NCBI RefSeq assembly: GCF_021378075.1
Contig: NZ_JAJUOS010000009.1
Coordinates: 62,001-126,000 of the forward strand
Reading direction: 5' to 3'
DNA: 64,000 nt
Source of the DNA: Rhodobacter flavimaris
Lineage (GTDB): Bacteria > Pseudomonadota > Alphaproteobacteria > Rhodobacterales > Rhodobacteraceae
Part shown: positions 48,233 through 57,980 of the stretch, in pieces
How positions within the stretch are numbered: position 1 is the stretch's first letter
Layout: each line of letters begins with the position of its first letter
Position numbers and translations under genes: made by a program
The notes under the pieces: generated by a model
The model's input: only the letters and a program-made list of their open reading frames with translations
What the model was told of the DNA's origin: nothing
The model's database searches: none

Positions 48233-49008
48233 CCCAACCCATCCTTCAGGCCCGCGGACTGGTAAAGCGCTACGGCCGTGTCACCGCGCTGGACAATTGT
48301 GACTTCGACCTGATGGCCGGTGAGATCCTGGCTGTTATCGGAGACAACGGGGCGGGCAAGTCCTCGCTGATCAAGGCCCTTTCGGGTGCGATCAAACCGG
48401 ACGCCGGCGAAATTCGCCTGGATGGCCAAGAGGTCGCCTTCGCGTCGCCGCTCGAAGCCCAGAATGCCGGGATTGCTACGGTTTATCAGACGCTTGCCCT
48501 GTCACCCGCTCTGTCGATCGTGGACAATATGTTCATCGGCCACGAGATCCGGAAGGAAGGCATCGCGGGGTCGCTGTTCCGCGCACTCGATCATGGGAAG
48601 ATGCGCGATTTCGCGCGGCAGAAGCTCAATGAGCTGGGTCTCATGACCATTCAGAACATCGACCAAAAGGTCGAGACCCTCTCGGGCGGGCAGCGGCAGG
48701 GCGTCGCCGTGGCTCGTGCAGCGGCCTTCGGTTCGAAGGTGATTATCCTTGACGAACCGACCGCCGCGCTTGGCGTCAAGGAAAGCCGCAAGGTGCTGGA
48801 TCTGATCCTCGATGTGCGCTCGCGCGGTATCCCGATCATCCTGATCAGCCACAACATGCCGCATGTCTTCGAAGTGGCCGACCGCATTCATGTGCATCGC
48901 CTTGGCAAGCGGCTCTGCGTGATCAATCCCAAGGATTACACGATGTCGGATGCGGTTGCCTTCATGACCGGCGCGAAGCAGCCGGAAGGGGTAATGGCAG
49001 AAGCATAA
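48229..49008 (+). CDS. frcA: Fructose/sugar ABC transporter ATPase
   Basis: The 259-residue ATPase has Walker A GDNGAGKSS, the signature LSGGQRQGVAVA and Walker B VIILDEPTAALG. It carries a single ATPase domain, unlike the double-domain RbsA, as is known for FrcA. ATG 48229 overlaps the frcC stop (ATGA). It ends the operon 19 bases before the convergent DUF2478 gene. The phosphorylation of the sugar must be handled by a kinase elsewhere. Confidence 0.92.
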   Translation: MTQPILQARGLVKRYGRVTALDNCDFDLMAGEILAVIGDNGAGKSSLIKALSGAIKPDAGEIRLDGQEVAFASPLEAQNAGIATVYQTLALSPALSIVDNMFIGHEIRKEGIAGSLFRALDHGKMRDFARQKLNELGLMTIQNIDQKVETLSGGQRQGVAVARAAAFGSKVIILDEPTAALGVKESRKVLDLILDVRSRGIPIILISHNMPHVFEVADRIHVHRLGKRLCVINPKDYTMSDAVAFMTGAKQPEGVMAEA

Positions 49009-49027
49009 GCTTTCGGGCGCCGGCGGA

Positions 49028-49555
49028 TCAAACCGCGCGGCGCTCGGGGCTTTTGGCGCAGGCGTCATCCAGCCATTGGTTCATGGCGTCGCCGCTCGGG
49101 TCGAGGTGTTCTGCGAAGGCGCCCGCGAATTCCGCGAAGGCCTCGGCGTTCAGACCGTTCAGGCCGACGATCACGGGAATACCGCGCATCAGCGCGGTGC
49201 CGATCAACTCGCGAAAGCCCCGGCCCTCGGCTTCATGCTTGCCGAACTTGTTGACGATCATCAGATCGGCGCCGCTTTCCAGCGCGCCTTCGGTCAGGCG
49301 CACGGCTTGCTCAAGCGCCGAAGGGTCAAGGCGGCACCCGCGCGACTGCGTGCCAAGCGATTGCGAGATGCGCAGCACTGGGCCGTCAGGCAGGACGCGC
49401 ACATCCATGTCGCAGTGTTTGCTGTCGGTCGGATCGTGGTTCACCTGAACCGTCCCGACGACACACAGCCCGCGCTGCGAGGCGCGGGCTGCGAGGTCGG
49501 AGAGCAGGCGATTGGTCTCACCCCGGCCCGTGGCCAGAACGGATGCGAGTTTCAT
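49028..49555 (-). CDS. DUF2478 protein at the end of the nap operon
   Basis: The 175-residue cytoplasmic protein begins MKLASVLATGRGETNRLLSD, a P-loop-like start, and has the DUF2478 pattern VNKFGKHEAEGRGFRELIGTALMRGIPVIVGLN. DUF2478 proteins often lie beside molybdate transport or molybdoenzyme genes, and are thought to bind nucleotide or help molybdenum metabolism. Here it lies 13 bases downstream of napC on the same strand, so it is probably the last nap operon gene. Its role with NapA is unproven. Confidence 0.78.
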   Translation of the reverse strand: MKLASVLATGRGETNRLLSDLAARASQRGLCVVGTVQVNHDPTDSKHCDMDVRVLPDGPVLRISQSLGTQSRGCRLDPSALEQAVRLTEGALESGADLMIVNKFGKHEAEGRGFRELIGTALMRGIPVIVGLNGLNAEAFAEFAGAFAEHLDPSGDAMNQWLDDACAKSPERRAV

Positions 49556-49568
49556 CGCCTGCAAATCC

Positions 49569-50273
49569 TCAGTTCGTCTTTTCGAGATAGGCTGCAACGT
49601 CTTTGCCGTTGTTCGGCGTCTGCGGCGGGATGGCGCCTTCGGCCTCCAGCTTCTTGACGACGTCACGGTAGGTGTCGAGGTAGCCCGCCGGCAGCTCGTG
49701 CGCGATGCCCTGGTGGCAGTCGATGCAGGTCTTGCCCTCGTCGAGCGCCTTCTGGTGGTTCGACGCCGCACGGTTTTCCTGCATGGTGAAGTCCATGAAC
49801 TCGAAGCTGTGGCAGTTGCGGCATTCCTTCGAGTCGGTGCGCTTCATGCGTTCCCACTCGTTGCTGGCAAGATGAAGCCGGTTTTCCTCGAACTTCTCGC
49901 GCGTCCAGATCGACTTGGTGATGAAGTGCCCGTAAAGTTCTTTCGAGGCTTTGATCTTGCGGATCATCTTCGGACCCCAGTCCTTCGGAACGTGGCAATC
50001 GGGGCAGGTAGCGCGCACGCCCGAACTGTTGTTCTGGTGAACCGAGCCTTGATACTCGGCGTAGACGTTGTCGCGCATCTCGTGGCAGGTCGTGCAGAAC
50101 TTCTCGCTGTTGGTCATTTCCAGCGCGGTGTGGAAACCGCCCCAGAACAGGATGCCCGCGACGAAGCCCACGATCAGCAGAACGCCAAGCGAGACAGCGC
50201 CGGTCGGGCTCCAGAAGAAGCGCCACATGCGCCGGATGAGGCCCGGGCGGGCGGAAGGATTGCTGTTGGACAT
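49569..50273 (-). CDS. napC: Tetraheme c-type cytochrome NapC
   Basis: The 234-residue protein has one N-terminal membrane anchor (about 24-46) and four CXXCH heme sites at Cys60, Cys90, Cys151 and Cys183. It is of the NapC/NirT family, oxidises ubiquinol or menaquinol in the inner membrane and passes electrons to NapB. It lies 24 bases after napB. The heme spacing agrees with NapC rather than with larger multiheme relatives. Confidence 0.95.
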   Translation of the reverse strand: MSNSNPSARPGLIRRMWRFFWSPTGAVSLGVLLIVGFVAGILFWGGFHTALEMTNSEKFCTTCHEMRDNVYAEYQGSVHQNNSSGVRATCPDCHVPKDWGPKMIRKIKASKELYGHFITKSIWTREKFEENRLHLASNEWERMKRTDSKECRNCHSFEFMDFTMQENRAASNHQKALDEGKTCIDCHQGIAHELPAGYLDTYRDVVKKLEAEGAIPPQTPNNGKDVAAYLEKTN

Positions 50274-50297
50274 TGTCTTGTTCCTCTCGCCTCGGCC

Positions 50298-50735
50298 TTA
50301 GTTGTCGGAGCCCTGGAAGGTGTTCTGGACCAGCTCGGGGGCGTTCACCTGCGGAACGTGGCACTGGTTGCAGAACCAGCGGCGCGGCGCCACGTCATCG
50401 GTCTGCACGCCATCGCGGCTGACATAGTGCGTCATCGACAGGGTGGGCGCGCCGCGCTCGGCCGCGTTCTTCCAGTCGTGGCAGGCCAGGCATTCATTGG
50501 CCTTCACGTCGATCTGGTACTTGTCGATCGTGTGCGGGATGATCGGCGGCTGCTGGCGATAGTTGCGGTCCTGGCGGCCTTCTTCCTGATGATAGACCGG
50601 GGCAAGCCCGATGTCCTGGTCAGGCTGCGCGCCGCGCAGCGAGGTCACCGTGTCCGCGGACTGGGCAACTGCGAAACTGGCGGCGAGCCCAAGCGAGGCC
50701 GCGGCGATGGCGCTGAAGAGAATGGCGTTTTTCAT
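50298..50735 (-). CDS. napB: Periplasmic nitrate reductase, diheme subunit NapB
   Basis: The 145-residue protein has a signal peptide (SLGLAASFAVA) and two CXXCH heme sites: CLACH at residues 82-86 and CNQCH at 122-126. It carries electrons from NapC to NapA in the periplasm. ATG 50735 (MKNAILFSAIAAAS) gives a signal peptide and is preferred to the longer frame to 51086. A gap of 20 bases separates it from napH. Confidence 0.95.
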   Translation of the reverse strand: MKNAILFSAIAAASLGLAASFAVAQSADTVTSLRGAQPDQDIGLAPVYHQEEGRQDRNYRQQPPIIPHTIDKYQIDVKANECLACHDWKNAAERGAPTLSMTHYVSRDGVQTDDVAPRRWFCNQCHVPQVNAPELVQNTFQGSDN

Positions 50736-50755
50736 GGCTTGGTCTCCGTAGGATC

Positions 50756-51676
50756 TCAGGCGGCACGCGTTTGCTGTGCCGGGGATTTGCGGGCTGCCTC
50801 GTCGCGGCCCGGAGCAGGGGCCTTGTCGAAGCGGTTGGTGAAGCGGAAGACATCGACCGAGCAGACGTCGATGCATCGACCGCAATTGGTGCAGTCGGGC
50901 GACAGGATCAGAGGAGTTTCCTCGGTCTTGCCGCGCAGGGCGGGGGTGATGACATGCATTTCGGGGCAGACGGCAAAGCAATCCATGCAATCGTCGCATG
51001 CCGCGCGGTTCGTGGCCGAGACGCGCAGCAGCGCCTTGCTGCCGACAAGGCCGTAGAAGGCGCCGACCGGGCAGAGGTGGCTGCACCAGCCGCGGCGCGA
51101 CACGAACAGGTCGAACAGGAAGACGCCTAGGACGAGCGTCCAGCCAAAGCCCATCCCGAAGACAAGCCCGCGCTGAAGCATGGTGATCGGGTTGATGAAC
51201 TCCCAGGCGACGGTGCCGGTTGCGGCCGAAACGATCAGCAGCATCGCAAGCAGCCAGTAGCGGGTCGATTTCTTCGGCTGCCAGCCTTTCTGGACGCCAA
51301 GCTTCTCATGCAGCCAGTGCGCACCATCGGTGACCGGGTTGATCGGGCACACCCACGAGCAGTAGACCCGCCCGCCGATCAGCGCATAGGCGGCCAGCAC
51401 GATCAGCGCGCCCAGGATCGCGGTCATTTCGGGCCAGTGCCGCGCGACGATGCTTTGCAGGAGAACAAGCGGATCGGTCAGCGGCAGGGTGTCGAGCGTC
51501 AGCGAGCCGGCAAGGTTGCCCTTGACGATCCATAGCCCGAACCAAGGGCCGATCAGGAAGATGCCCAAGAAGAACGCCTGCGACAGGCGCCGCAGCAGCA
51601 GCCATTTATGTGCACCCAGCCAGCCCTTGGTGGCAACGGCTTCGGCACCGGTCGGGAGTTTGGTTTTCTCGCTCAT
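50756..51676 (-). CDS. napH: Quinol dehydrogenase membrane component NapH
   Basis: The 306-residue protein has four membrane helices, the cysteine motifs YCSWVCPIN and WCSHLCPVG, and two C-terminal [4Fe-4S] motifs ([12 protein letters not shown] and [12 protein letters not shown]). With NapG it forms an extra quinol-oxidising branch for nitrate reduction. It overlaps the napG stop by four bases. The C-terminal tail is Ala-, Lys- and Arg-rich. Confidence 0.93.
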   Translation of the reverse strand: MSEKTKLPTGAEAVATKGWLGAHKWLLLRRLSQAFFLGIFLIGPWFGLWIVKGNLAGSLTLDTLPLTDPLVLLQSIVARHWPEMTAILGALIVLAAYALIGGRVYCSWVCPINPVTDGAHWLHEKLGVQKGWQPKKSTRYWLLAMLLIVSAATGTVAWEFINPITMLQRGLVFGMGFGWTLVLGVFLFDLFVSRRGWCSHLCPVGAFYGLVGSKALLRVSATNRAACDDCMDCFAVCPEMHVITPALRGKTEETPLILSPDCTNCGRCIDVCSVDVFRFTNRFDKAPAPGRDEAARKSPAQQTRAA

Positions 51677-52488
51677 TGGCTTGCCCCCGGCATCTTGAAG
51701 GCGGGCTCAAAACCACCCGGTGCGGCAAGGTTGTCGGTGCCGGGGCCGGGCAGGCGGTCGGGCAGGTCGATGATGCCTTCGACCACCGGGCCGCCTTTTT
51801 CCTGCATTTCTTCCCAGCCGAGGCGGTAATGCTCGCCCAACTGGCCGCGGGCCAAGCGTTCGGGCAGCACCTTGATGGCGGCCTCGGGCAGGACGCAGGA
51901 TTTCTCGCATTTGCCGCAGCCGGTGCAGTAGTCGGCATGAACGGTCGGCATGAACATCGCATGGTGGCCCGAGCGTTCGTTATGTGTCAGGTCTAGCGTG
52001 ATCGCCTCGTCGATGACGGGGCAGACGCGGTAGCACACGTCGCAACGCAGGCCGAGCGCGTTGAGGCAGTTCTCGCGGTCCACCAGAACCGCGATACCCA
52101 TGTTGGCCTCGCCGATATCCTCCAGCGCGGGGTCGAGCGCGCCCGTCGGGCAGGCTTTCACGCAGGGGATGTCCTCGCACATCTCGCAGGGGATGTCGCG
52201 GGCGGTAAAGAAGGGGGTGCCGGTGGCCGGGCCTTCGCCCAGTTCGGCCAGCGCCAGCGTGTCATAAGGGCAATCGCGCACGCATAGCCCGCAGCGGATG
52301 CAGGCAGCAAGGAAATCACCCTCGGGCAGCGCGCCCGGCGGGCGCAGGGCCTCGGCCGGAAGGGCGCGAGCCTGTCCGGCATAGGCGCCCAGAAGAGTGC
52401 CCGCCACCGCGCAGCCCGCCGCAGCGCGCGCAGCATCCAGCAGGAAGCGACGGCGGTCGATCGGTTTGGCTTTGACGGCGGCGGGCAT
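51673..52488 (-). CDS. napG: Periplasmic ferredoxin-type protein NapG
   Basis: The 271-residue protein has a twin-arginine-like N-terminus ([15 protein letters not shown]) and four [4Fe-4S] clusters visible as [35 protein letters not shown] and [11 protein letters not shown]. It transfers electrons with NapH to the Nap system. Start 52488 (ATG) follows AGGAG; a GTG at 52491 is directly in front of it. It lies 27 bases after napA. Confidence 0.93.
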   Translation of the reverse strand: MPAAVKAKPIDRRRFLLDAARAAAGCAVAGTLLGAYAGQARALPAEALRPPGALPEGDFLAACIRCGLCVRDCPYDTLALAELGEGPATGTPFFTARDIPCEMCEDIPCVKACPTGALDPALEDIGEANMGIAVLVDRENCLNALGLRCDVCYRVCPVIDEAITLDLTHNERSGHHAMFMPTVHADYCTGCGKCEKSCVLPEAAIKVLPERLARGQLGEHYRLGWEEMQEKGGPVVEGIIDLPDRLPGPGTDNLAAPGGFEPAFKMPGASQ

Positions 52489-52515
52489 CACTTGTCTCCT
52501 AGGGAGGGACGGGCG

Positions 52516-54999
52516 TTAGACCCGTTCCACCTTCACGGCGCATTTCTTGTAGTCGGTCTCTTTCGAGATCGGGCAGGTCGCGTCGAGCGTGAGCTGGTTG
52601 ACCAGCTGGCTCTCGTCGAACCAGGGCATGAACACGAGGCCTTTCGGCGGCTTGTTCCGGCCACGGGTTTCGACGCGGGTTACGATCGAGCCGCGACGGG
52701 TGCTCACGCGGACTTCCTGACCCCGCTTGAGGCCACGCTCGGTGGCGTCATCGGGGTGCATGAAGACCACGGCCGACGGGAAGGCGCGGTGCAGTTCCGG
52801 CACGCGGCGGGTCATCGACCCCGAGTGCCAGTGTTCCAGAACGCGACCGGTCGAGAGCCACAGGTTGAACTCTTCGTCCGGGCTTTCCGCCGGCGGTTCG
52901 TAGGGGGCGAAGATGATCTTGGCCTTGCCGTCCTTCTGGCCGTAGAACTTCACGCCCTCGCCAGCCTTGACGTAGGGGTCGTAGCCCTCGCGGAAGCGGT
53001 AGAGCGTTTCCTTGCCGCCGACGACCGGCCAGCGCAGGCCGCGGGCCTGGTGGTAGGTGTCGAAATCCGCAAGGTCGTGGCCGTGGCCGCGCCCGAAGAT
53101 CGCGTATTCCTCGAACAGGCCCTTTTGCAGGTAGAAGCCGAAGTCCTTGGATTCGTCGTTGTCGAAGCCCGCGTAGGTGTCGGTCAGCGGATACTTGTCC
53201 ACGACGCCGTTGGTGAAGAGCACTTCGTACAGCGTCTTGCCCTTCAGTTCGGGCTTCTTGTCGAGCAGTTCGGCCGGCCACACCTCATCGGTGGTGAAGC
53301 GCTTCGAGAACTCGACCAGCTGCCAGACGTCCGACTTGGCCTCGCCAGGGGCGGCAACCTGCTGGCGCCAGAACTGGGTGCGGCGCTCGGCGTTGCCATA
53401 GGCGCCTTCCTTCTCAACCCACATGGCGGTGGGCAGGATCAGGTCGGCGGCCATCGCGGTGATGGTCGGGTAGGGGTCGGACACGACGATGAAGTTTTCC
53501 GGGTTGCGATAGCCCGGCCAGCCTTCCTCGTTCATGTTCGGCGCGGCCTGCATGTTGTTGGTGCACTGCACCCAGTAGGCGTTGATCTTGCCGTCTTTCA
53601 GCAGGCGGTTCTGCAGCACGGCATGGGCGCCGATCTTTTCGGGGATGGTGCCTTCCGGCAGGCCCCAGATTTCCTCGGTGTGCTTGCGGTGATCCTCGTT
53701 CGTCACCACCATGTCGGCGGGCAGACGGTGGGCGAAGGTGCCCACTTCGCGCGCGGTACCGCAGGCCGAGGGCTGACCGGTCAGCGAGAAGGGCGAGTTG
53801 CCCGGCTCCGAGATCTTACCGACCAGCAGGTGCACGTTATACATCAGCGAGTTGACCCACGAGCCGCGGGCGTGCTGGTTGAAGCCCATCGTCCAGAGCG
53901 ACATCACCTTGCGGTTCGGGTCGGCATATTGCTGGGCGAGCTTGAGCAGCTTGTCCTTCGGCACGCCCGACAGCTCGGCGGTGTAATCAAGGGTGTAGTC
54001 CGCGACCATCGCCTTGTAGGCCTCGAAGTCGATCCCCTCCATCTTGCCGGTGGTCTTCGGATCGACGCCTTCCTCAAGCTTGTGGGTCGGGCGCAGGCCG
54101 TAGCCGATATTCGTCTGGGTTTTGGCGAAGTTGACGTGATTGTTCACGAAGTCCCAGTTCACCGCGTTGTTTTCAATGATGTAATTGGCGATGAAGTTGA
54201 GAATCGCGAGGTCGGTCTGCGGCTTAAAGATGATGCCATTGTCGGCCAACTCGAACGAGCGGTGCTCGAAGGTCGAGAGCACGTGCACCTGGCAGCCCTG
54301 CTTGGTCAGGCGGGTGTCGGTGAGGCGCGACCACAGGATTGGGTGCATCTCGGCCATGTTCGAGCCCCAGAGCACGAAAGTGTCGGCATGCTCGAGGTCG
54401 TCATAGCAGCCCATCGGCTCGTCGATGCCGAAGGTGCGCATGAAACCGGCCACGGCCGAGGCCATGCAGTGACGCGCGTTCGGGTCGATGTTGTTCGAGC
54501 GGAAACCCGCCTTCATCAGCTTGGCGGCGGCATAGCCTTCCCAGACCGTCCATTGGCCCGAGCCGAACATCCCGATCGCCTCGGGGCCCTTGGCCTTCAG
54601 CGTGGTTTTCCACTTCTCGGCCATGATGTCGAAGGCCTCGTCCCACGAGACCGGGGTGAATTCGCCGTTCTTGTCATAGACGCCGTTGGTCTTGCGCAGC
54701 ATCGGCGAGGTCAGGCGGTCCTGGCCGTACATGATCTTGGACAGGAAATAGCCCTTGATGCAGTTCAGGCCGCGGTTCACCGGGGCCTCGGGGTCGCCCT
54801 GGGTGGCGACGACGCGGCCATCCTTGACGCCCACCAGAACCGAGCAGCCCGTGCCGCAGAAGCGGCAGGCTGCCTTGTCCCAACGGATCGAGTTGTCAGC
54901 GGCGGCCGCCGGGGTCGCCATTTGAATGCCGGCTGCCGAAGCGGTCGCTGCGGCGGCGGTGGCCTTGAGGAAGGTGCGGCGCGTGGTGTCGAGCGTCAT
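52516..54999 (-). CDS. napA: Periplasmic nitrate reductase catalytic subunit NapA
   Basis: The 827-residue enzyme has a twin-arginine signal (RRTFLK at residues 7-12), a [4Fe-4S] site CRFCGTGC with Cys45, Cys48 and Cys52 plus Cys80, and the molybdenum-ligand cysteine Cys178 in ARHCMASAV. It reduces nitrate to nitrite using bis-MGD molybdenum in the periplasm, with electrons from NapB. The long plus-strand frame over this locus is an antisense shadow. napD lies 16 bases upstream. Confidence 0.97.
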   Translation of the reverse strand: MTLDTTRRTFLKATAAAATASAAGIQMATPAAAADNSIRWDKAACRFCGTGCSVLVGVKDGRVVATQGDPEAPVNRGLNCIKGYFLSKIMYGQDRLTSPMLRKTNGVYDKNGEFTPVSWDEAFDIMAEKWKTTLKAKGPEAIGMFGSGQWTVWEGYAAAKLMKAGFRSNNIDPNARHCMASAVAGFMRTFGIDEPMGCYDDLEHADTFVLWGSNMAEMHPILWSRLTDTRLTKQGCQVHVLSTFEHRSFELADNGIIFKPQTDLAILNFIANYIIENNAVNWDFVNNHVNFAKTQTNIGYGLRPTHKLEEGVDPKTTGKMEGIDFEAYKAMVADYTLDYTAELSGVPKDKLLKLAQQYADPNRKVMSLWTMGFNQHARGSWVNSLMYNVHLLVGKISEPGNSPFSLTGQPSACGTAREVGTFAHRLPADMVVTNEDHRKHTEEIWGLPEGTIPEKIGAHAVLQNRLLKDGKINAYWVQCTNNMQAAPNMNEEGWPGYRNPENFIVVSDPYPTITAMAADLILPTAMWVEKEGAYGNAERRTQFWRQQVAAPGEAKSDVWQLVEFSKRFTTDEVWPAELLDKKPELKGKTLYEVLFTNGVVDKYPLTDTYAGFDNDESKDFGFYLQKGLFEEYAIFGRGHGHDLADFDTYHQARGLRWPVVGGKETLYRFREGYDPYVKAGEGVKFYGQKDGKAKIIFAPYEPPAESPDEEFNLWLSTGRVLEHWHSGSMTRRVPELHRAFPSAVVFMHPDDATERGLKRGQEVRVSTRRGSIVTRVETRGRNKPPKGLVFMPWFDESQLVNQLTLDATCPISKETDYKKCAVKVERV

Positions 55000-55015
55000 G
55001 GGTCAGTCTCCCGGA

Positions 55016-55276
55016 TCAGGAAAGGGTTGCAGGCGCGTCGTCTTCGAGCGCCTCGAAATGGTGGTAGGTGAGGGTCACGCCGATCACGCCCGGGATCTGG
55101 TGCATATCCATGATCAGATCAGAGGCGCGGCGTGTTTGAGTGTCCTCGACGGTCACGACGATCCGGCCCTTGTCATGGGCATGGACCTCGCTGCCTTCGG
55201 TCGCGTTCAGCGCCTCGATGACGCTTGCGGTCCGGTCGGGGGCCGTCTGGACGAGGCATCCGCAAATATTCAGCAT
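55016..55276 (-). CDS. napD: NapA signal-peptide chaperone NapD
   Basis: The 86-residue protein begins MLNICGCLVQTAPDR and fits NapD in length and pattern (VVTVEDTQTRRASDLI, IPGVIGVTLTYHHFE). It binds the NapA twin-arginine signal and delays export until the cofactor is inserted. Start 55276 is preferred over a longer frame and overlaps the napF stop by 7 bases. It is the usual partner immediately before napA. Confidence 0.9.
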   Translation of the reverse strand: MLNICGCLVQTAPDRTASVIEALNATEGSEVHAHDKGRIVVTVEDTQTRRASDLIMDMHQIPGVIGVTLTYHHFEALEDDAPATLS

Positions 55277-55770
55277 TGGGCAGGCTCCGTCGGGTTGAAG
55301 GGGTGCAGGGCGATGGCTCCGGCGGGGCAGGGCGCCACGCAGGCGCCGCAGCCGGTGCAGGCGGTATCGTCGAACAGCGGTTGCGCCGAGCCGCCGGGCA
55401 ACAGCCGGAAGCGGATCGCGCTTGAATCGCATTGGTCCTCGCAGGCGCGGCATTGCACACCGTTGAGCGAAAGGCAGTTGGGTTCGGCGGCGGCGCGCCA
55501 CGGGAAGGGCTGCCCCGCGATCAGGGCGCCGGTCTCGCAGGCCTCGGTGCAGGCGCCGCAGAAGGTGCAGGCCCCGGCGCGCGGGTCGAGCACGGGATAG
55601 CCCTCGGCATCTCGCAGGATGATCTCTTCGGGGCAGGCGCGCGCGCAGTCGCCGCATTGGGTGCAGGCATCCTCGAACGCCATCGGCGCCAGCGCCCCGA
55701 TCGGGCGCGGGTGCGGGCGCTCGTTGACCTTGCCGCGCAGGATCGCGCGCCGGGAAGGCGAGGAGGTCAT
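55270..55770 (-). CDS. napF: Ferredoxin-type protein NapF
   Basis: The 166-residue protein begins MTSSPSRRAILRG and carries CTQCGDCARACP, CTFCGACTEACE, a CRACEDQC motif and CTGCGACVAPCP, which fits several [4Fe-4S] clusters. NapF helps assemble or activate the NapA cluster in the cytoplasm. The start at 55770 gives the typical NapF opening; a further in-frame ATG at 55815 is possible. It is the first nap gene and lies about 80 bases from an FNR-type box. Confidence 0.9.
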   Translation of the reverse strand: MTSSPSRRAILRGKVNERPHPRPIGALAPMAFEDACTQCGDCARACPEEIILRDAEGYPVLDPRAGACTFCGACTEACETGALIAGQPFPWRAAAEPNCLSLNGVQCRACEDQCDSSAIRFRLLPGGSAQPLFDDTACTGCGACVAPCPAGAIALHPFNPTEPAQC

Positions 55771-55850
55771 CGGCTTGCGGGCTCCGGGGTGATTTGGTGA
55801 CGCTATCTGAACCATGGGAATGTCCCTAGCATCGTGTCCGCATGATTCCG

Positions 55851-55864
55851 TTGATCTGCGTCAA
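55851..55864. promoter_or_regulatory. FNR/FnrL-like box upstream of napF
   Basis: TTGATCTGCGTCAA matches the FNR consensus TTGAT-N4-ATCAA with one change. It is 80 bases before the napF ATG, where it could activate nap transcription at low oxygen. Confidence 0.7.
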
Positions 55865-56025
55865 AAAGCAAAATTGACTTTGAGGAAGAAATGAACTCTG
55901 CGGCGTGTTCCGTCGGGCGGGGCAGGATGGGTAGAACCGCTGACATGGCTTTGCTTTGTTGGCTTCGGAGCCCAAGGCGCTCGCTTTGTTCACCGGGATG
56001 ATACCAACATGAAGATTGTCACACC

Positions 56026-56039
56026 TTGACCAAAGTCAT
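56026..56039. promoter_or_regulatory. Second FNR/NnrR-like half-matching site
   Basis: TTGACCAAAGTCAT is close to TTGA-N6-TCAA but has one mismatch in the last position. It lies just after ubiV and 256 bases before napF, so a role in nap expression is possible but weak. Confidence 0.3.
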
Positions 56040-56091
56040 TTGCGCGCCGCATTGCCGCACGCGCAAAAATTCATGCAACTTATTGAATTTA

Positions 56092-57000
56092 TTATGCCGT
56101 CGATTCGGCTGACCAAGCCACGCCTCGCGCGCCGTCGATGAAGCCGTCGCTGAGGCGAACCTCGGGCGTCAGTTCGCTAACCTGTGCGATTGCGGCCTCG
56201 GGTGTGAGCGAACCCTCCAGAATCGCACGGTAAATCCGGCACAGATCCGCGAATCGCTGCGACTGGGGCGAGAGCCGCAGGGCTGCGACACCTGCGTCAC
56301 GCAGCGCCTCGATCTGGTTCAGCGTGCAGGCATGCGTGTCCGAGAGCGTTTGCACCCCGTTGATTGCCAGGAAGGGCTGCTTGTCGAGCGTCTTGACCGG
56401 CCGGCCATCGGGGTCTTCCTCGCAGGCATATTGGCAATTGTCCTTGGGCCGCCCGTAGAGGCGCGAGTGGTAGCAGCGCCCCGAGATTGCCAGCGGCAGG
56501 CGCCCGTGGCCCCAGACCTCGATCTGGACCCCAAGCGATTTACCCGCCTGCGCGAGCACCCGGATCGAGGCAAGCGGAAGCTCGGGCGGCAGGCTGATCC
56601 GCGTGGCGCCCCGTGCGGCAAGCCAGGTCAGCGTGCCCTCGTTATAGACATTGACGAGCGGCCCGACCGAGAAAGCCGTGCCCTCGGGCAGGTATGCCAG
56701 CGCGGTCAGGTCGTTGATCTCGATCTCGACGCCCATCTCGGCCAGTTCCGCCATCAGCTTGCGCTCGCGCCGCAGGGTGATCAGGGCAAGGCTGGTCAGC
56801 GCGACCTCTTTGCCCGCAGCTTGAAGCGTTGCGGCGGCTTCGGGGATCAGATCCTGGTAGAACGGCAGGCGTTTCGAGCAGACCAACTCTCCCAAAACCA
56901 CCCGGTCTACCGGGGCATCGACAAGATCGGCGTGAAACTGCGCCCAGAACTCCGGCTTCCAGAAATACTGCACGGCGCCGACGGTCAGTTCCATAGTCAT
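56092..57000 (-). CDS. ubiV: O2-independent ubiquinone hydroxylation protein UbiV
   Basis: The 302-residue protein of the U32 peptidase-like group has the four cysteines expected to bind a [4Fe-4S] cluster in UbiV: Cys41, Cys176, Cys189 and Cys193 (CYHSRLYGRPKDNCQYAC). With UbiU it hydroxylates the quinone ring without oxygen. It is not expected to be a protease. Start 57000 overlaps the UbiU stop by four bases. Confidence 0.92.
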   Translation of the reverse strand: MTMELTVGAVQYFWKPEFWAQFHADLVDAPVDRVVLGELVCSKRLPFYQDLIPEAAATLQAAGKEVALTSLALITLRRERKLMAELAEMGVEIEINDLTALAYLPEGTAFSVGPLVNVYNEGTLTWLAARGATRISLPPELPLASIRVLAQAGKSLGVQIEVWGHGRLPLAISGRCYHSRLYGRPKDNCQYACEEDPDGRPVKTLDKQPFLAINGVQTLSDTHACTLNQIEALRDAGVAALRLSPQSQRFADLCRIYRAILEGSLTPEAAIAQVSELTPEVRLSDGFIDGARGVAWSAESTA

Positions 57001-57980
57001 CTCCAGGTCTTGCGATAGGCGCCGGTGGTATTGGCCTGGCCTTCGGACAGGCGCACCAGCATCCCCTCGGGCATGGCGCGCCCGGCGTCGAGCGCGTCCA
57101 CCGCGGCGCGGAAGTTGCGCACCACCTGCGAGACATAGGACACCGAGCGTTGCCGCCCCTCGATCTTGAGCGCGGTGACGCCGGCTTTCTGGAGCTGCGG
57201 CATCAGCGCCTCGGCGTTCAGGCTGACCGGGTCTTCAAACAGGTGGCCGGTCTTGCTGCCCGCGGTAAAGCAGCCCTTGCACAGGGTCGGGTAGGGGGCG
57301 GGCTCGCCCTTGCCGACGCGGTGGATCGTGTAGCCGCCAAGACGCGCATCCAGCTGCCCGCCCTGTTCGTGGTATTCGACATGGCTTGCGGGCGAGCAGA
57401 CGCCGTTCATGTTGGGCGACTTGCCCGTGGCGTAGGACGAAAGCGAGCAGCGCCCCTCGGCCATGACGCACAGGCCGCCGAAGACGAAAACCTCGGTCTC
57501 CACCTCGGTCTCGGCATTGATCGCGGCGATCTCGGGCACGGTCAGGACGCGCGGCAGTACCACGCGTTTTACCCCGAAGGTGCGGCCGTAAAAGTTGATG
57601 ATATCGGCATTCGCGGCGGCGGCCTGCACCGAAAGATGGCGACGCAACTCGGGGAAGTTCTGATGCGCGAAGGCCAGTAGCCCGATATCGGCCAGAATGA
57701 CCGCGTCGGCACGGCATTTCGCGGCATCGGCGACGGCACGATGCCACAGTGCCTCGTCCCCGGCGCGTGGATAGGTGTTGATGGCGATCAGGACCTTGGC
57801 GCCGTGATCATGGGCGAATGCGATGCTGTCGCGCATCTCGTCGCGGTCGAAATTCAGCCCCGGGAAGTTGCGGGCGTTGGTCTCGTCGGCAAAGCCGCAA
57901 TAGACGGTATGCGCCCCTGCCTTGACCGCCGCGCGCAGTGCCGCCGGGGTGCCTGCCGGGCAGACGATTTCCATTACCAA
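56997..57980 (-). CDS. ubiU: O2-independent ubiquinone hydroxylation protein UbiU
   Basis: The 327-residue U32-family protein carries cysteines at 171, 178, 195 and 234, the spacing known for the UbiU cluster (CVMAEGRC, NGVCSP, TLCKGC). It works in a complex with UbiV on ubiquinone precursors under anoxia. It overlaps ubiT by 7 bases and ubiV by four, making a tight ubiT-ubiU-ubiV operon. Confidence 0.92.
   Translation of the reverse strand: MVMEIVCPAGTPAALRAAVKAGAHTVYCGFADETNARNFPGLNFDRDEMRDSIAFAHDHGAKVLIAINTYPRAGDEALWHRAVADAAKCRADAVILADIGLLAFAHQNFPELRRHLSVQAAAANADIINFYGRTFGVKRVVLPRVLTVPEIAAINAETEVETEVFVFGGLCVMAEGRCSLSSYATGKSPNMNGVCSPASHVEYHEQGGQLDARLGGYTIHRVGKGEPAPYPTLCKGCFTAGSKTGHLFEDPVSLNAEALMPQLQKAGVTALKIEGRQRSVSYVSQVVRNFRAAVDALDAGRAMPEGMLVRLSEGQANTTGAYRKTWR

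Larger units (their letters stand above)
55771..56091. other. 321-bp intergenic region between napF and ubiV
   Basis: It holds the nap promoter and the 3' side of ubiV. Visible elements are an FNR-like box at 55851-55864, a weaker half-matching site at 56026-56039, and an inverted repeat TTTGCGCG/CGCGCAAA at 56039-56067. The part from 55860 to 56090 is AT-richer than coding DNA. No gene was found. Confidence 0.55.

Noticed and set aside
52492..55071. 859-residue plus-strand frame opposite napA
   Set aside because: Shadow of napA, whose Tat signal, iron-sulfur site and molybdenum ligand are all intact.
56039..56067. TTTGCGCG/CGCGCAAA inverted repeat as the ubiV terminator
   Set aside because: The loop is 13 bases and no T-tract follows on the minus strand, so it is only noted as a repeat.
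56992..57980. Reading UbiU and UbiV as U32 peptidases
   Set aside because: The cysteine spacing and linkage to an SCP2 protein identify the ubiquinone proteins, not collagenase-like proteases.
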